A stretch of DNA of 64,000 nucleotides from NCBI GenBank assembly GCA_018340805.1, contig JACMZG010001913.1:10148860-10212859 (forward strand), written 5' to 3'. The DNA is from Microvelia longipes. Lineage: Eukaryota > Arthropoda > Insecta > Hemiptera > Veliidae. The notes under the pieces were generated by a model. It had not been told where the DNA came from. It ran no database searches and saw nothing but the letters and a program-made list of their open reading frames with translations. This document shows, piece by piece, positions 1 through 12,137 of this stretch (the stretch's first letter is position 1; each line of letters begins with the position of its first letter). The position numbers and the translations under genes are program-made.

Positions 1-412
1 GGGAAAAAGGTTTATAAAGCTAATTAACTTTTATCTTCTGCCTCAACAAGCCCTGTATCTACTGGAGCATAGTTTTAGAAAGAAGTAAGCTAATTTAACT
101 TTTATCCTGCTGCTTAACAAGCCGTAATTAATGGAACGATGATTTGTAGAAGTTGAGCAATTAACTTTCCTTGCCCACAAGCCTGAACTTAATTGGAACT
201 ATGTATTGGGAAGAAGTTAAGTAATAACTTTTATCCTGTGCCGACAAACTAATAATGGAACTATGTATTGGAATAAGTTAACTAATTTAAGCTTTTATCC
301 TGCTGCCCAACAAGCCTTGTAACTAATGGAACTATGTATTTGGAAGAAGTTAAGCTAATTAACTTTTATTGTCTGCCCAATAAGACCTTAACTTATGCAA
401 CTATGTATTTAC
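1..412. repeat. Degenerate minisatellite, ~65-70-bp unit
   Basis: About six imperfect units share the blocks GGAACTATGTATT, GAAGAAGTTAAGCTAAT, AACTTTTATCCTG and CCCAACAAGCC. Unit length varies through many single-base indels. The array starts before the window, so its true length is unknown. No coding frame survives. Confidence 0.85.
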
Positions 413-1017
413 ATGGATTATGACTCAGTATTAAAGTGTACTAGTTTCTGTTTTTAATACATTATTAGTGAATTGCTATGCTGGTTTAGTGCAAAATCAT
501 TCTCATGCGTTGAATGTTTATAAAAATAAAAATTCCAGTTTTTCTAAACTTAAAAAAGTTTGGAATGTTATTTTTAACATTTCATGTTTTAACAGGGCAT
601 GTTATTTTTAACATTCCATGCGTGGAATGTTTATTTTTAAGCTTTAATACTTTCCAATGAACTTATAATATTTAATCTGTGATTAGTGGGTTGTTATGTA
701 ACCGTACCTATAAATAATAATAAATTTGAAGAATAAAATTGACAAATTAGTAGATATAACGCATCTTCACATTTTTATTTCAGATTTATATTTCATATAC
801 CTATTTAGTCCAGTCAACGAAGCAGTTTTTGCGAAGTTTTAAATTTTATTTTGGGAATCTATTTATAATTTTAGCTGGAATCTAGAGTTAGATGAATTTT
901 TTGTCAGCATATCTAAATTGATTCCACAAATATTTTTTTTTTAATTTTCACAAAAACCTTCAAAGGCTAAACTATACGTAATTCTAACAGTAAATTGTTT
1001 TTTTCTTCATTTTTGTA
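413..1017. other. 3' flank of the minus-strand gene; no gene seen
   Basis: AT-rich sequence downstream, on the minus strand, of the stop codon at 1,018. Minus-strand AATAAA-type signals lie near 843-849 and 774-779 and could serve the exon at 1,018-1,549. A short duplicated motif (TGTTATTTTTAACATT and variants) occurs at about 565-640. Confidence 0.5.
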
Positions 1018-1549
1018 TCAAAGTTTTTCATTTTTAGTTAGTAGTATATTAGGTTTCACTGTTGAATTTCTCACCATAGGTAATGGCATTCTGTGCCTTA
1101 TTTCGTTAACTTTTCTTTTTGATAGTGTAACTCTAGTGTAGTTATTTAAACTACCATGCACATTTTCTATTGTTATTATGTTATTTAATCCGTCAATTTT
1201 ATCTAACCTTTCTTCTTTCAAGCGACGTTCTACTTCTTCCTGCTTTTTCATGAGTTCTTCCAACTTTCTAAAATCGTCAGCTAATTTCCTATAAGTCGTC
1301 TGTATCATACTTTTCACTTGTTGCTCATTGTTTACCTTAATATTTTGCAACGATTGATCCGAACAATTTTTACATTCCATTTCCTTACGGTCAGGTGGTT
1401 TAAATGTTTGTTTACGTTGTTCGACAAATTTCACTTGAGATGAACTCAGTGGTGTGTCCAATCGAAAATTGGCATCGAGTTCCTTTATATCAGGTAATGG
1501 GAACAAGACCTTCAATTTATTGCCTGGATATGAGCTATTCGAAGGTAGC
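1018..1549 (-). CDS. 3'-terminal coding exon, unrecognised coiled-coil protein
   Basis: I do not recognise this protein. On the minus strand a splice acceptor (TATATTTACAG) sits just before base 1,549. The frame is open from there, one base into a codon, to a TGA at 1,020-1,018, about 176 residues. The exon therefore starts upstream of the first start-like codon (TTG at 1,515) and earlier exons must exist at higher coordinates; I could not find them. The protein is hydrophilic. A CKNC pair lies about one third of the way in, and a charged heptad-like stretch (residues about RKLADDFRKLEELMKKQEE) predicts a coiled coil of 30-40 residues. The tail is basic and ends in NEKL. Codon use and the clean reading frame contrast with the surrounding AT-rich DNA. 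No membrane segment or signal peptide is present. Confidence 0.7.
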
Positions 1550-3735
1550 CTGTAAATATAATATTTAAATTTTAAATAAAATCATTAAATTGTTATAGGT
1601 TTAAATTCTGATTAAAGGTCTCTGTATAATGAAAAAGTAACCATCCTAACATTTTAATTAATAAATTAACAATAACTTTAATTTTTAAGTAATTAATTTT
1701 ATAATCATTTTTTCTGAAGCAAAGGATCAGGGGTTTTCAGGCTATCCACATAGATGTATGTAGTAAAGCAGCTATTGATTAATTGTCAAAGAAATATCTA
1801 TTATTTATTTATTTTTAAAAGTACTTATCCTCAGTAAAAATAATATAAAAATGCTAAGTCTAGCGTAAAATGAATTGAAATCTTATTTTACACTAAATCT
1901 TATCAGCCTCACACATTTTATTGGCACCCATGAACCACTTGGCCAGTAACCAGTGCTTGCAGTTTATGGTTGCTCTCTTTAATATACATGCGACGTGCAA
2001 CTCGGTTCTTAAATAGCTTAATACCTAACAATACATACTACTAAGAATGTAACCGTTGGACTTATATGCCATCACCTCAACTAGGGATATTAATGTTGGC
2101 ATAGTTGGCAGCAATGGGTTCTCACCACGAATTTTTAACAAATATCTAATTTATTTAATTAATAAACAAAGTGAATAGATTATTTGCATTTTCCAAAAAA
2201 CATTTTTTTTGCTCATAAAATGATTAATTGTGTTTAATGTGTTAAAAAAATATATTAACTTGTTAAAAAATATTTTACTTATTTTTAAATAGTTGAAATA
2301 AGCATTTAAAGAAGAGGAGAGAGGAATGGGTGAGAGTGGGGTGAAAACAGAACATTCTAAAGGTTGTGTCGTTTCAGGTACAGATGGGAATTTTAGTTAG
2401 AAATATCGTTAGATCAACAGTTGCTTACAGTTTAATAGAATGTAAAGAAGTCTGAAACAAAACAATTCCATTTTCCAGGTAAAACAAAGCCTAAGGAACG
2501 TCATAACTACTGCTGACAGTATAGAATAAACTCTTATGAGTGTTGCTAGAGTTTACATTTACGATATTCATACGTCTGACGTCACTTAAGCAGTCAAGGC
2601 TGTTTTCCCGCCAAAAGAACATATTTAAATATATTTTTTGTTTTTTTTGCTGTATCATCAAAAGTATAGTATTTTTCTTTCTAACATTTTACAGGGTGTT
2701 CTTTTATATGATATACTTAAAGATAATGCAATAAAAAAATGTGCAAATACTCTATTGTTTAATGTGTTAAATAAACATTAAAAAAAACTTGCATTGTCAT
2801 ATGTTGGAGGTATGAGTGTGTATTCGTAATTAAATTATGTTTAGGTGTCGATGAGTAAATTATTTATTTCTGTTTTGAAAGTTTCCACATAGTAATTTGT
2901 TGTATGAGTTTTTGTAGAGTTTTGATGCTTTATAAGTCCAGTGGTTCTAACCTTTAGTAGTCTTGTAATAAGGTATTTCTAATTTGTTATTTAGCTCTAG
3001 TTTGTCGGTCTGATTACTGGCAGGAAACAATCAGAGTCCAGAATCTATCTCCCTCAATCAGTTTTTCAAAAACTATATAATTTACCCTAATTGAGCTGAA
3101 GAAGTGTTGATGCAGGCATAATGCAGCGTTACTATGATGTAGAATTCACATCTTATCCTCATACTTTTCTCACCATTATTTCACTGCCTATTATTGTTTC
3201 TTCAAATTTCTCTTGAAATATTGACAGTTGAATATTTGACATTTATAAACTGCTATTAATGAGACTATGGAGTATACTACAGAAAGAATACGTATGTGTA
3301 TTTTTTTGTAAAAGAACACCTTGATATTAATGTTTGGGTTAGAGTATGATAAGGGACCCATGTTGTTTTTTGTTTTTTAATTTTAGAAGGCTTTGGTCAA
3401 TGGTTTGTATTTTTTTCAAAGTCAACTAAAATTTTCAAACTAGTAGGTTACCTAAAGACAATGTATTTGTCTGCAGTCTAAGATTCTCGGTCCTAATACT
3501 AATCTAAAGATATCAAAATATTAATTTGGCGATGGGTTGTTCAGGCGCATAGTTGGTTTGTTTTGGGTAGCAGAGTAAGTAAGGACTGCTGAGGGCAGGT
3601 ACTTCAGGTACTTTCACTAATAACGCATGTTCCAGTAACAACAAAAATCAAGTTGTTACTGATGAGCTCTAAATAATTTTAAAAAAACATGCTGTGTAAT
3701 AATGTAATAAGAGCAGTTAAGATTTTTCATTTATA
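1550..3735. other. Intron or intergenic DNA, nothing identified
   Basis: Upstream (minus strand) of the coding exon. AT-rich with no frame over 65 codons that looks coding, no clear inverted repeats and no tandem repeats. Missing upstream exons of the gene at 1,018 may lie here or beyond. Confidence 0.4.
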
Positions 3736-3866
3736 TAAATATATATGTATGTTTATATATATATAAACATATATATGACATGAGTCCCTCTCCGTCAGAC
3801 GAAGAACTTAGTTCGAAACGTTACCAAATTTCATGTAAGTGTTTTCTATTTAAAATTCTTTATATT

Positions 3867-3917
<51 letters not shown>

Positions 3918-3956
3918 GTCAACTATTCATGTTTTGCAAAACTCGTAGTATCAAAA

Positions 3957-4046
<90 letters not shown>

Positions 4047-4110
4047 ATATATATTGTGTCAACATTCATGTTTTGCCAAACTCGTAGTATCAAAATGATA
4101 TATATATATA
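3736..4110. repeat. (TA)n microsatellite cluster
   Basis: Pure or nearly pure TA runs at about 3,870-3,914 and 3,959-4,036, with shorter ones at 3,736-3,776 and 4,098-4,112. The tracts are separated by two near-copies of a 40-bp sequence containing AACTCGTAGTATCAAAATG (3,940 and 4,080). A similar block occurs, inverted, near 14,630. Confidence 0.9.
3793..3824 (+). ncRNA. Degenerate hammerhead-like motif
   Basis: Same layout as the intact hammerhead motifs of this window: a 7-nt core (CAGACGA at 3,796-3,802), one extra A, a perfect helix II (GAAC 3,804-3,807 with GTTC 3,811-3,814, loop TTA), GAAA at 3,815-3,818, then ACGT as a possible self-complementary helix III. The core has A in place of the invariant U4 and helix I is weak, so it is probably inactive. 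Confidence 0.4.
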
Positions 4111-4360
4111 TGTGTGTGTTTATGCATGAATCTCTCGAGCAAATAGTACTTTGAAATCAAACTTGGTACTAAAATCAACCTTGGGGAGGACACGAACCCT
4201 ATTAAAAATCCGGAATTTACGATGTAACTAACCCGGTTTGTTGAGTCAGTAGAACTTAAGGTTACAATGTTTCACCGAGAAAAAAGACTGCACTTATTTT
4301 TTGGGGCGCCAAATCTAATAAAACTGGTCCGAAGTAGATGCGACCACTCTAAGTTAATAA
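4097..4360 (-). repeat. Partial copy of dispersed repeat S, inverted
   Basis: Reverse-complement match to about 58,560-58,800. Shared blocks include GGAGGACACGAACCCTAT, AACCCGGTTTG.TGAGTCAG and GTCCGAAGT.GAT.CGACC. Both copies abut (TA)n tracts at the same end, suggesting that a TA tail belongs to the element. Confidence 0.7.
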
Positions 4361-5022
4361 TATCTCTGTGTAAAAAATTCAGACATGCGTGATCTGGCTG
4401 ATAAGTGGCTCGAAAATAAAAATCATTAAAAAATAGCTAAAATTGGAATAACTGCGTATGAGCCTTTGAGGGTTAATTTTTTTTACTTATTTTGTTGGCA
4501 ACACTGATAACTTTAGGTGAGTTTTACTTTATATCGTGTTTCGTATTTTAATATGTACGCGATAGTTTAATGATTTTGTATTAAATTCTGTGAAATAATT
4601 GTTACAATAAATTAGTTAAAGAAAAAGAGAAACTGCAGTAAAGGTAAACCACATGTTTTTATTAAGGTTTTGAAAAACATACTGACGACAGTGTATTGCC
4701 TTCAATATAACCTTAAAAATTACAATTGCTTTTATTATATTCCAAAATTTTAGGTTAAAGTTGTTAAATTACAATTAATATTTGAAAAACAAAACAAAAA
4801 TCGCCGTGGATAATTCGACCATGACTTATAGGATAAATATGCCTATTTTCTGTGAAAAATCGACAAAATTTAATAGCAAGTTCAGTTATTAAATATATAC
4901 CGAAAAATTAAGCAACAATTGGATTGATACGTTATAAAGGACGTATTTTAAAAAAAATTTGCCCGTCTTGTGGACCTCCGGGCCAAAATTAACTACATTA
5001 TATATGTTTTTAAATACAAAAT
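4361..5022. other. No gene; relic of a MITE V end
   Basis: AT-rich. Positions about 4,898-4,990 match the right end of the divergent MITE V copy at 59,680-59,739 (AAAATTAAGCAA..ATTGGA and GGACCTCCG). The remainder shows nothing recognisable. Confidence 0.5.
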
Positions 5023-5442
5023 AATTCTGGCATGGTAGTCCGCATATCGGGCGAATTTCCTTTGGAATGTGTGTTTCCGTGCTTAACAATCCATCTCCTG
5101 CTTAAAATCAAGCTCTAAACGTAATTAAATTTTTCTGTATTTTGTAAAGGAAATGCGCAATGCGTTAAAACCTTTTAAGTTAAACAATATCTGTGCTTTA
5201 AAGTAGTGCAAATAATGGTGTGCACTGCCAATTATAAGCATACATTTGTATAACCGTATAATTATGCGCATTTCCTTTGAAAAATACAAAAAAAAAATAT
5301 ATACGATTAGTGCTTGATAATTGAGTAACTGCTCAAATTATTAAGCATAAACCGGAACCTTTAACAAGAAATGGATTGTTATGTACGGAAATATGCATTC
5401 CAGAGGAAATTAGCCCGAAGTGCGGACCACTGCACCAGAATT
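5023..5442. mobile_element. MITE V, full-length copy
   Basis: Inverted termini: the left end begins AATTCTGGCATGGTAGTCC and the right end closes with the matching GGACCACTGCACCAGAATT. Arms share GGGCGAATTTCC.TT and CGTGTTTCCGT-type blocks. The interior is AT-rich and non-coding. Other copies are at 25,853, 57,717 and 59,362. The target duplication is not clear because the ends are themselves AATT. Superfamily not assigned. Confidence 0.75.
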
Positions 5443-6830
5443 TATGATACTTCGCTAAAACGCATTTAGATTTGAACTGGACTTTATGAAAAATTTTAGT
5501 TCTTTAAATATCCGCTAGATGCCAACACTGTCTACGAAACATAACGAGTGAATCAGCTGATTTGACGTGATCTTTTTATCCTTGAAGTTTTTTTTAATTT
5601 GTTCCCGATGTCTACTATTATTCTGTTTAATTTGTGACTTATAATTCAGTTTTATGTTTGATCTTCACTATGCTTCAATAAAACATTGATTTCGAGGTAA
5701 ATATTTGCTAAAATTAACCTTTTCAATTAACATGACCCTAACACGTTATGTTACGTTATATACAGATTTTACTAACATTTATGTTCTTTTTCTTTGTAAT
5801 TTATTCGTTAAAATAGCTTTTGTTTTAATTTTATTATCATTTTTGTCTTTAATTTCCTATTATTAATCATGCGTTTGATTGTCATCTGTATGCATATTCT
5901 CGTTTTTTCTGTACAATGTATTGTGTGCCGGTTGCCGCTAGGAGCGCTGTTGTCTCTACATTGCAGAAGTGTCGTTCCCGTGTCCCGTAGGGTTTGTTTT
6001 TTCGGATTAGTTAACAGATTATCAAAATCTATTTTGTACACAAAAATTCCGGTTCAGATAATTGTATTTTTACACAATTTTTATTAATCTCAAAGTTAGA
6101 CTGACGATCGTGCCTTTAGCATTTAATATCTCGTCAAAATTTTGGTGTTTTTCTATCCTCTAAAAGTTATCTTGTCTGTGTCGTTTTTTATACGCAAGAA
6201 AACAAATGTTAATGATTTTGTCGGTAAGTTGTGTTATTGGAAAGTGTAATTTTATTGTTCAGTGTGATTTGAATTATTATTATTTTATTAGACGTATTTT
6301 TTTTGAAGAATTTAGATTTGTCTTGTTTTCGTACCAAGTTTGTGAGAACTGCACGTTTGGGGCGTCGTTGCTAACAAAAAAATCAATGAAAATAAACTGC
6401 TTTATCTTTACTCTCACAGATGTTAATATGTTTTACGTTTATTGTGCCATGCTTATTTATTTATTTATGCATGATTTATTTGTAATGTCAGATATCAGTA
6501 TTATCAACAAAAAAACATTTTTTTAATTATATTTTTATAATTTTGGAAAGTCATAAACGCCACATTATTTGAGCCTAAATGAGATGCAGATGTTTATCTC
6601 TATTTTCTTCAGGGTAAATAGAGATCTCTTTTTACACTGATTTAGGCTTTGTAAATTTGCATGATTACTTGTGTAGTTTATTTAAATAGAAAAAATTGAC
6701 AGCCATGTATATCTAGCTATCGCTTATATCTACATCAGAACTGAAATATTAAATTAAAATAATTTAATTTATTTAAATTCATTGCCTTACTGTATGGTTA
6801 AAATTTTCAATTTTTTCTTTGTTCAGTTTT
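5443..6830. other. No gene or repeat identified
   Basis: Frames at 5,869-6,087 and 6,206-6,526 are short and lack coding character. They contain low-complexity TTTTATT runs and no recognisable domain. A small hairpin (AATAGAGAT..ATCTCTATTT type) lies near 6,593-6,632. Confidence 0.35.
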
Positions 6831-6835
6831 GACCG

Positions 6836-8110
6836 TGGGGGGGGGGATGGGTAACTTAAATAAGGAAAAGTTTGGATTCGATTATCGCAAGCCACTAAAA
6901 ATTAGCGCTGGGGTAGACTGGTGCAGACAACTCATTAAATAACCTCAATAGATTTCCAAAAAAGACTGATTATGTATTTAAATTTATGTACACCATGACA
7001 ACTTTTGGTTATGGCAGCTACATTTATTGTTATTTTAAAATTATTGTTTTCTTTGTTTATTTTTATTTCAATCTAATGATTCAGTCAATTTTATCTGGTA
7101 ATTATCATATATAATCACATGCTCTTTGATTGTTTCTGGCTGCATTAAATGCCAAAATCTGTCCTCTTGCAGGTCGAGATTAAGACACTATTTCATTATT
7201 ACCTGGTTGAATTTATTAATTTAATAAATTACTTGAATGGAAAACTCAAAAGTAATCAGAAGCGTTCTGTGTATGTGTAAAGACTATTAAGGCCACACAA
7301 AGCGCTGTGTCCAGTTAAAAGTATAACTATAAAAATATAAAAAGTTTATGTCAAACTGATTGTGGGCTAAAAGTGGGAAATTAATCCCAGCCTAATCAAT
7401 TAAAATGTAGGTCCCCTGCCGTGAATCCAAATTTTCTAACCTTTGAGTCGACAGTCTTAAGTATCTATAGTCTCTGGTTTCGACTAATTAATTACAGATA
7501 CAGGCACTAATTGGTGGTATCTGTTTAATAATGAGCAGAGACTAATGATCTAGTACCAATAAGACTGGTACTAGATACTTAAACAGTAAGACTGTCGACT
7601 CAATGGTGGGAAAATTTGGATTCTGGTCAACACTAGAGCAACAGTGGACCCACCTTTTAACTAAATGGGTGCGGCTTAATTTCCTACTTTTTGTCACAAT
7701 CAATTTGAAATAAACTAACTTTTTATATTTTATATAGTTATACTTCTAACTGGCTGACACACTTCGCGGGGTCTTTGTTGTAGATAAGTTTTTCATTTAA
7801 CGAACTTAATCAATTTAATCAGTTAATAATAAACTATATTACGCCACATATTGAAATCAGTTAACAGCTTGGGAAAATAGTGTTGAGGAACCAATAAACT
7901 TAGGCTGATTTGAAATTGAGGGTGTGGTTTAACATACTGGAATAACCTCATTGGGTCCCTCGCATTATTTTCCCACGCTATCAACTGATTTTAGCTGTGT
8001 GTTGTACTAAAGTGGCTAAATTATCCTCAAGCTAGAAGAGATTTTGGCATTTAATGCAGTCTTTTGTGATTAAATGTGATAAATTCTATTAAATTAATTG
8101 AATGCAATGT
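6836..8110. mobile_element. Long fold-back element P, copy 1
   Basis: Begins with a G run and TAACTTAAATAAGGAAAAG. From about 7,080 to 8,105 the sequence folds back on itself around a centre near 7,510. GCATTAAATGCCAAAATCT at 7,143 pairs with GATTTTGGCATTTAATGC at 8,042, and TGAGTCGACAGTCTTA at 7,445 pairs with TAAGACTGTCGACTCA. No frame codes for a transposase. A second, one-armed copy is at 9,709-10,466. The right arm is interrupted by a small fold-back at about 7,855-7,997. Confidence 0.75.
7855..7997. mobile_element. Small fold-back element U
   Basis: About 140 bp with termini ATCAGTTAACAGC and GCTATCAACTGAT; the arms share GGGAAAATA.TG and ACCTCATTGG-like blocks. It sits inside the right arm of fold-back P, which is otherwise continuous with its left arm. 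A partial second copy lies at about 11,779-11,870. Confidence 0.6.
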
Positions 8111-8365
8111 AAACTTAATGTAAACATCAGTAATGTTCTGAAAAGTTTTAAAAATATCTTTTTATAATATTTTATGAATTTTTTAATTGCAGAACATGAC
8201 AACGGTGAACCGTTTGTATTAGATTTAAATGAAAATATTTAAAATAAATGAGGAAAATAATAATTTTATTATAACAAAATGTACCTGTCATACCCAAAGG
8301 TTGCGCCATAGTGTATATAAATTTGAGTTAAAATATAATCGGTAATTTTAGTAAAGCTACCAGGG

Positions 8366-8716
8366 TTAATTCAGCTGTCCACTCTGGTCCGCCACAACGC
8401 TGATTTCTTGTAGCTTATAATAATCCAATCCAAACTTTACTTCATTTAAGTCCCCCCCCCCTTCAGTCAGTATATTGTGACATCTTACTGTCACAACTGG
8501 TTGGATTTTTTTTTTACAAATGAAGCCTGTTTTATATGAAATTGAAGTCTGCCCAGTTTTAATATTGTGACATCTTACTGTCACAACATGTTGTGGTTGC
8601 ATTTCACAAATAAAGCCACTTTGTCCTAAAAAAGAATGATACGGTGTTCCAGTTTGCAATTTTGAATCGTTATTGTAGATTTTGCGTCGTAGAGAAATCA
8701 TGTTTAAGCTATACAT
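8366..8716 (-). CDS. Hypothetical ORF with internal duplication
   Basis: An open frame of 116 codons on the minus strand, identity unknown. It contains two tandem, diverged copies of a ~30-residue unit, each with GFIC near its start and VVTVRCHNI near its end. In DNA the copies share the hairpin-forming GTGACATCTTACTGTCAC. FIC.. is reminiscent of the last cysteine of C-type lectin domains, but no other lectin landmark is visible. It could be a terminal exon, a captured gene fragment, or a chance frame through a duplicated hairpin. Confidence 0.3.
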   Translation of the reverse strand: MYSLNMISLRRKIYNNDSKLQTGTPYHSFLGQSGFICEMQPQHVVTVRCHNIKTGQTSISYKTGFICKKKIQPVVTVRCHNILTEGGGDLNEVKFGLDYYKLQEISVVADQSGQLN

Positions 8717-8821
8717 GGATGTATGATTTTGTTAGTTTTAGCAAATTTCCAATGGAAAAATGTGCTAGTCATTTTTTTAATATAAAACATGTATTGACAA
8801 GAATTACCTTCATTTAATGTT

Positions 8822-8990
8822 ATCCATACATGTTTATACTTTGTATATAAACATTAAGTTATCCATAAATGTACTTTGTATATAAACATTAATGTTATCC
8901 ATAAATGTTTATACTTTGTATATAAACATTAATGTTATCCATAAATGTTTATAATTTGTATATAAACATTAATGTTATCCATATGTTTAT
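8822..8990. repeat. 40-bp tandem repeat, about 4 units
   Basis: Unit reads TTATCCATAAATGTTTA then TACTTTGTATATAAACATTAATG. Unit copies differ by short deletions. Confidence 0.85.
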
Positions 8991-9401
8991 ATTTTTGTGT
9001 TTTTTTTATTATAAATGCATTTTTTAATTCTATTTGTTTGTAGTTATTATTTTATTCAAATAAAGTATGTTTTATTTTGATTTTGGTTTTTATTTGGTTT
9101 GCTTGAAGTCATTTGGAAAAAGGGAATGGAGTTGGGGAGTCTACCCCCTTCTTGAAAAATACATTGACTTGATATAAAACACCCTTAGTACTGTTTTGAA
9201 TTATGATACAATGTTTATAAAAATGTATCATTTTTTTCATTTTATGTTTTAGCTGCATCTACTCTCTTAAACGGTGCAAAGACACAATTTGACAGCAATA
9301 CTTGCTGGAGGGCCAGCCTGACAAGCTTTAACATAGCACATAGCTATACAGTGTTGGGGGCACATATCTATACATTGTTGGGGGGGGGGGGCTCATATCT
9401 A
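8991..9401. other. No gene; G-run repeats
   Basis: AT-rich sequence, then about 9,340-9,400 with repeated CATATCTATACA.TG blocks around runs of up to 13 G. Nothing coding seen. Confidence 0.4.
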
Positions 9402-11131
9402 TACAGTGGATGGGGTAGCCTCTATACGTGTAAATGACAAATAAATTTATTTTTTGAAAAAAAGTCATTCTTGATAAAAGCTCCAGCATGTTTTAAACTA
9501 AGATTTTTCATATTTTTTTTTTATTTTATTTTTTATGGTAGACTCAAAAACTGCTTTTTTGATAATTTTTGAAAAATGGACGAAGAGTAAAGTAGGTTTA
9601 ATTTTGAAGTTTCGAGAACAAAGTATTCTTTATAAAATTGTTTAATTGTTCCCCTGAGACAAATTTTCTATAAAAAATTTAAAAAAAAAATCAAAATTCA
9701 CCCATTACCAGGGGGGGTTAACTTAAATGAGGAAAAGTTTGGATTCGATTATCGCAAGCTACTAAAAATAGCGCTGCGGCGGACCGGTGCGGACAACTCA
9801 TGAACTAACCCCAGTAGCTTTCCTAAAATGACTCATTATATTTTTATATTTAAATTTATGAATACCATGGCAATTCTTGGTTATGACAGCTATATTTGTT
9901 ATTATTATAAAATGATAGTTTTCTGTATGTATTTTTCACAAAAACGGTTCGCTGTTGCATGTTCTGTATTTCAAAAATTCAGAAACTAAATAGAAACCTT
10001 TTTAAAACTTCTAGAGAACGCTACTGATGGCAGATAAGTGTAAATTTCATTTAATTAATTTATTAATTTTGTCGATTTTATCAGGTAATTACATTAAATC
10101 ACATGTGCGCATCTTGCCGATGTAATTATGCATTAAGTGCCAAAATCTATCTTCTACCACGTGTAAACTTTAGCCACTATTTCATTATTACCTGATTGAA
10201 TCAATTAAATTAATAAATTACTTGAATGAAAAACTTAAAAATAATCAGAAGCGTTCTGTGTAAGATTAAAGTGGTAGGGTTAGTTAGAAGTATAATTATA
10301 CAAAGTATAAAAATTAAATTTCAAACTGACTGTGTGCAAAAAGCGGGAAATCAATACACGCCCACTCAATTGAAAGGTAGGTCCCCCGCCGCGCTAGTGT
10401 CGACCGGAATCCAAATTTTCCCACCATTGAGTCGACAGTCTTACTGTTTAAGTATCTATAGTCTCTACCCATTACCCAAATTTTGGAAAAATTAAAAGTT
10501 GTTCAGTCCGGATAAATGATATATCATTTTAAAGGTCTTGACTCGTGGAACAAAAAATGGTAACACTAAATGAGATATTTTAATCAAACGGGAAAGTGTT
10601 TATTTGTCAGTGTTTTTATTATTTTGACAGCTTTTTTTAGTAAAGTAAAATTAAGTTTGTTTACCTCTTTGATTTGATTTAATTCCCGTTTTATTAAAAT
10701 ATCTCAGTTATTGTTGCTTAAATCGAAGTTTACAAAACTACCATTTTTGTTCCATTAGTCAAGACCTTTAAAACACCAGATCAGACCTAATCATTTATCC
10801 AGATTGAACAACTTTTAATTTTTCCAAAATTTGGGTGATGGGGTAAAATGGATCGATTTTAAAAATTTTTATTTTAAATTTTTTTTATAGAAAATTTGTC
10901 TCAGGGGGACAATTAAACAAATTCATGAAAAATACTTTTTTTTCGATATTCAAAATTAAGCTTCCTTTTCTTCGTCCATTTTTCAAAAATTGCAGTTTTT
11001 GAGTCTACCGTTAAAAATAAAATAAAAAAATATGAAAAATCTTGGTTTAAAAGCATGCAGGAGCTTTTATCAAGAATACTTTTTTTTCAAAAAATGTTTT
11101 TTTTGTCATTTACACGTATAGGTAACCCCAT
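9402..11131. mobile_element. Long fold-back element Q, split by element P
   Basis: The left terminus GATGGGGTAGCCTCTATACG is mirrored by CGTATAGGTAACCCCATC at the right end. Long arms (9,402-9,705 and about 10,850-11,131) share blocks such as GACTCAAAAACTGC with GCAGTTTTTGAGTC, and GAGACAAATTTTCTATA with its complement. The centre is near 10,640. The left arm is cut by fold-back P copy 2. No transposase frame is present. Confidence 0.75.
9709..10466. mobile_element. Element P copy 2, inserted in Q, one arm only
   Basis: Starts AGGGGGGGTTAACTTAAATG and ends in ..TATAGTCTCT, closely matching the left half of copy 1. The junctions carry ACCCATTACC on both sides (about 9,699-9,708 and 10,467-10,476), a likely 9-10-bp target duplication. 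Removing the insert restores continuity of Q against its opposite arm. Confidence 0.7.
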
Positions 11132-11159
11132 CAGGGGTTACCTATACTATAGGGCCTAT

Positions 11160-11456
11160 ACTACAGGGGCTACGTTGTTAGGCTCTTTTTGCCAGCTCCC
11201 TAAGATAGCGTTCTATTCCTTTTAATTTCAAGTGTAGGTATATTTTATCTAATCTAGACAGAAGAGCCATGAATTTCTATGGTTCCTCTCATGCTTTTTC
11301 AAACAATCATACATATTTTCACTGACTCTTATAGTCTAGTGAAAACTGGGAACAACACGTGCTCTCACTGTTAAACCAAACATCCACACACTTTAACCTA
11401 CAAGGCAGTAACAGTATAATTGAATCTACAATGAGTGTCCTAAATTTTATCATCAA
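11160..11456 (-). mobile_element. SINE T, 5'-truncated copy
   Basis: Reverse-complement match to the tRNA-unrelated part of the SINE at 29,060-29,560. Shared blocks include CCCTAAGATAG.GTTCTA, CATGAATTTCTATGGTTCC, AACACGTGCTCTCACTG and CTCATTGTAGATT (the last on the other strand). The tRNA-like head is missing. Confidence 0.7.
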
Positions 11457-11464
11457 CTTTTTTC

Positions 11465-12137
11465 ATAATTTTACTTTTCCTCATTTATACCTTAGGTATA
11501 TAGGAAAAGTATTGTGTTTGCAGAAAAATCCATGACTGAGATGTCATGTACTCACTTCTTGTGACAGTTGTCAAAAATGCAAACTATAATGTAAGCCCTA
11601 AGGAACCTTTTGTTCTCTCTAAGCCGTGGTTTCCATATGGTGAGTAGACTCCCCCCCCCTCTTTCAATTCGCCTCTCTTCAAACGCCTTTAGTTTTGTTA
11701 TTGAGAGCAGAAAATGCTGAGGTAAACTCATTTGTTTGACTTTTTTTATCATATTATAGCATTGCACATGGTTATAATTAGTTGACAGCGAGGGAAAATA
11801 GTGTTGAGGAACCAATGAGGTTGCCCTGATATGAAATGGTGTGGGTGGTTTAAAATCTAGGACTAACCTCAGAAGAATTTTAATTTGGTTTGTTTAGTTC
11901 CGACAATTCTTTAAGCGGAGCTTCTTGACTGTGAATATTTTTAATGTTTTTTCTACCTAAATCTCCCAGCAACCCCCAAGATCCTCAAAAAAGGGGGGGA
12001 AGGAAAAACTAAAAAATGTTTAGCATTACATTTTTACACCAATTTTTACATTATTGCAACCAACCCTCTACTTATATTTTAGCACGGATCAGGATCTGAA
12101 ATAGGTTATGATATATCTTCCAATACAATATCATAAC
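11465..12137. other. Fragments of elements R and U; no gene
   Basis: Positions 11,465-11,545 match the hairpin end of element R (CTTTTCCTCATTTATACC, then TATAGGAAAAG). Positions 11,779-11,870 match fold-back U. A C-run sits at 11,651. The rest is AT-rich and unassigned. Confidence 0.5.
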
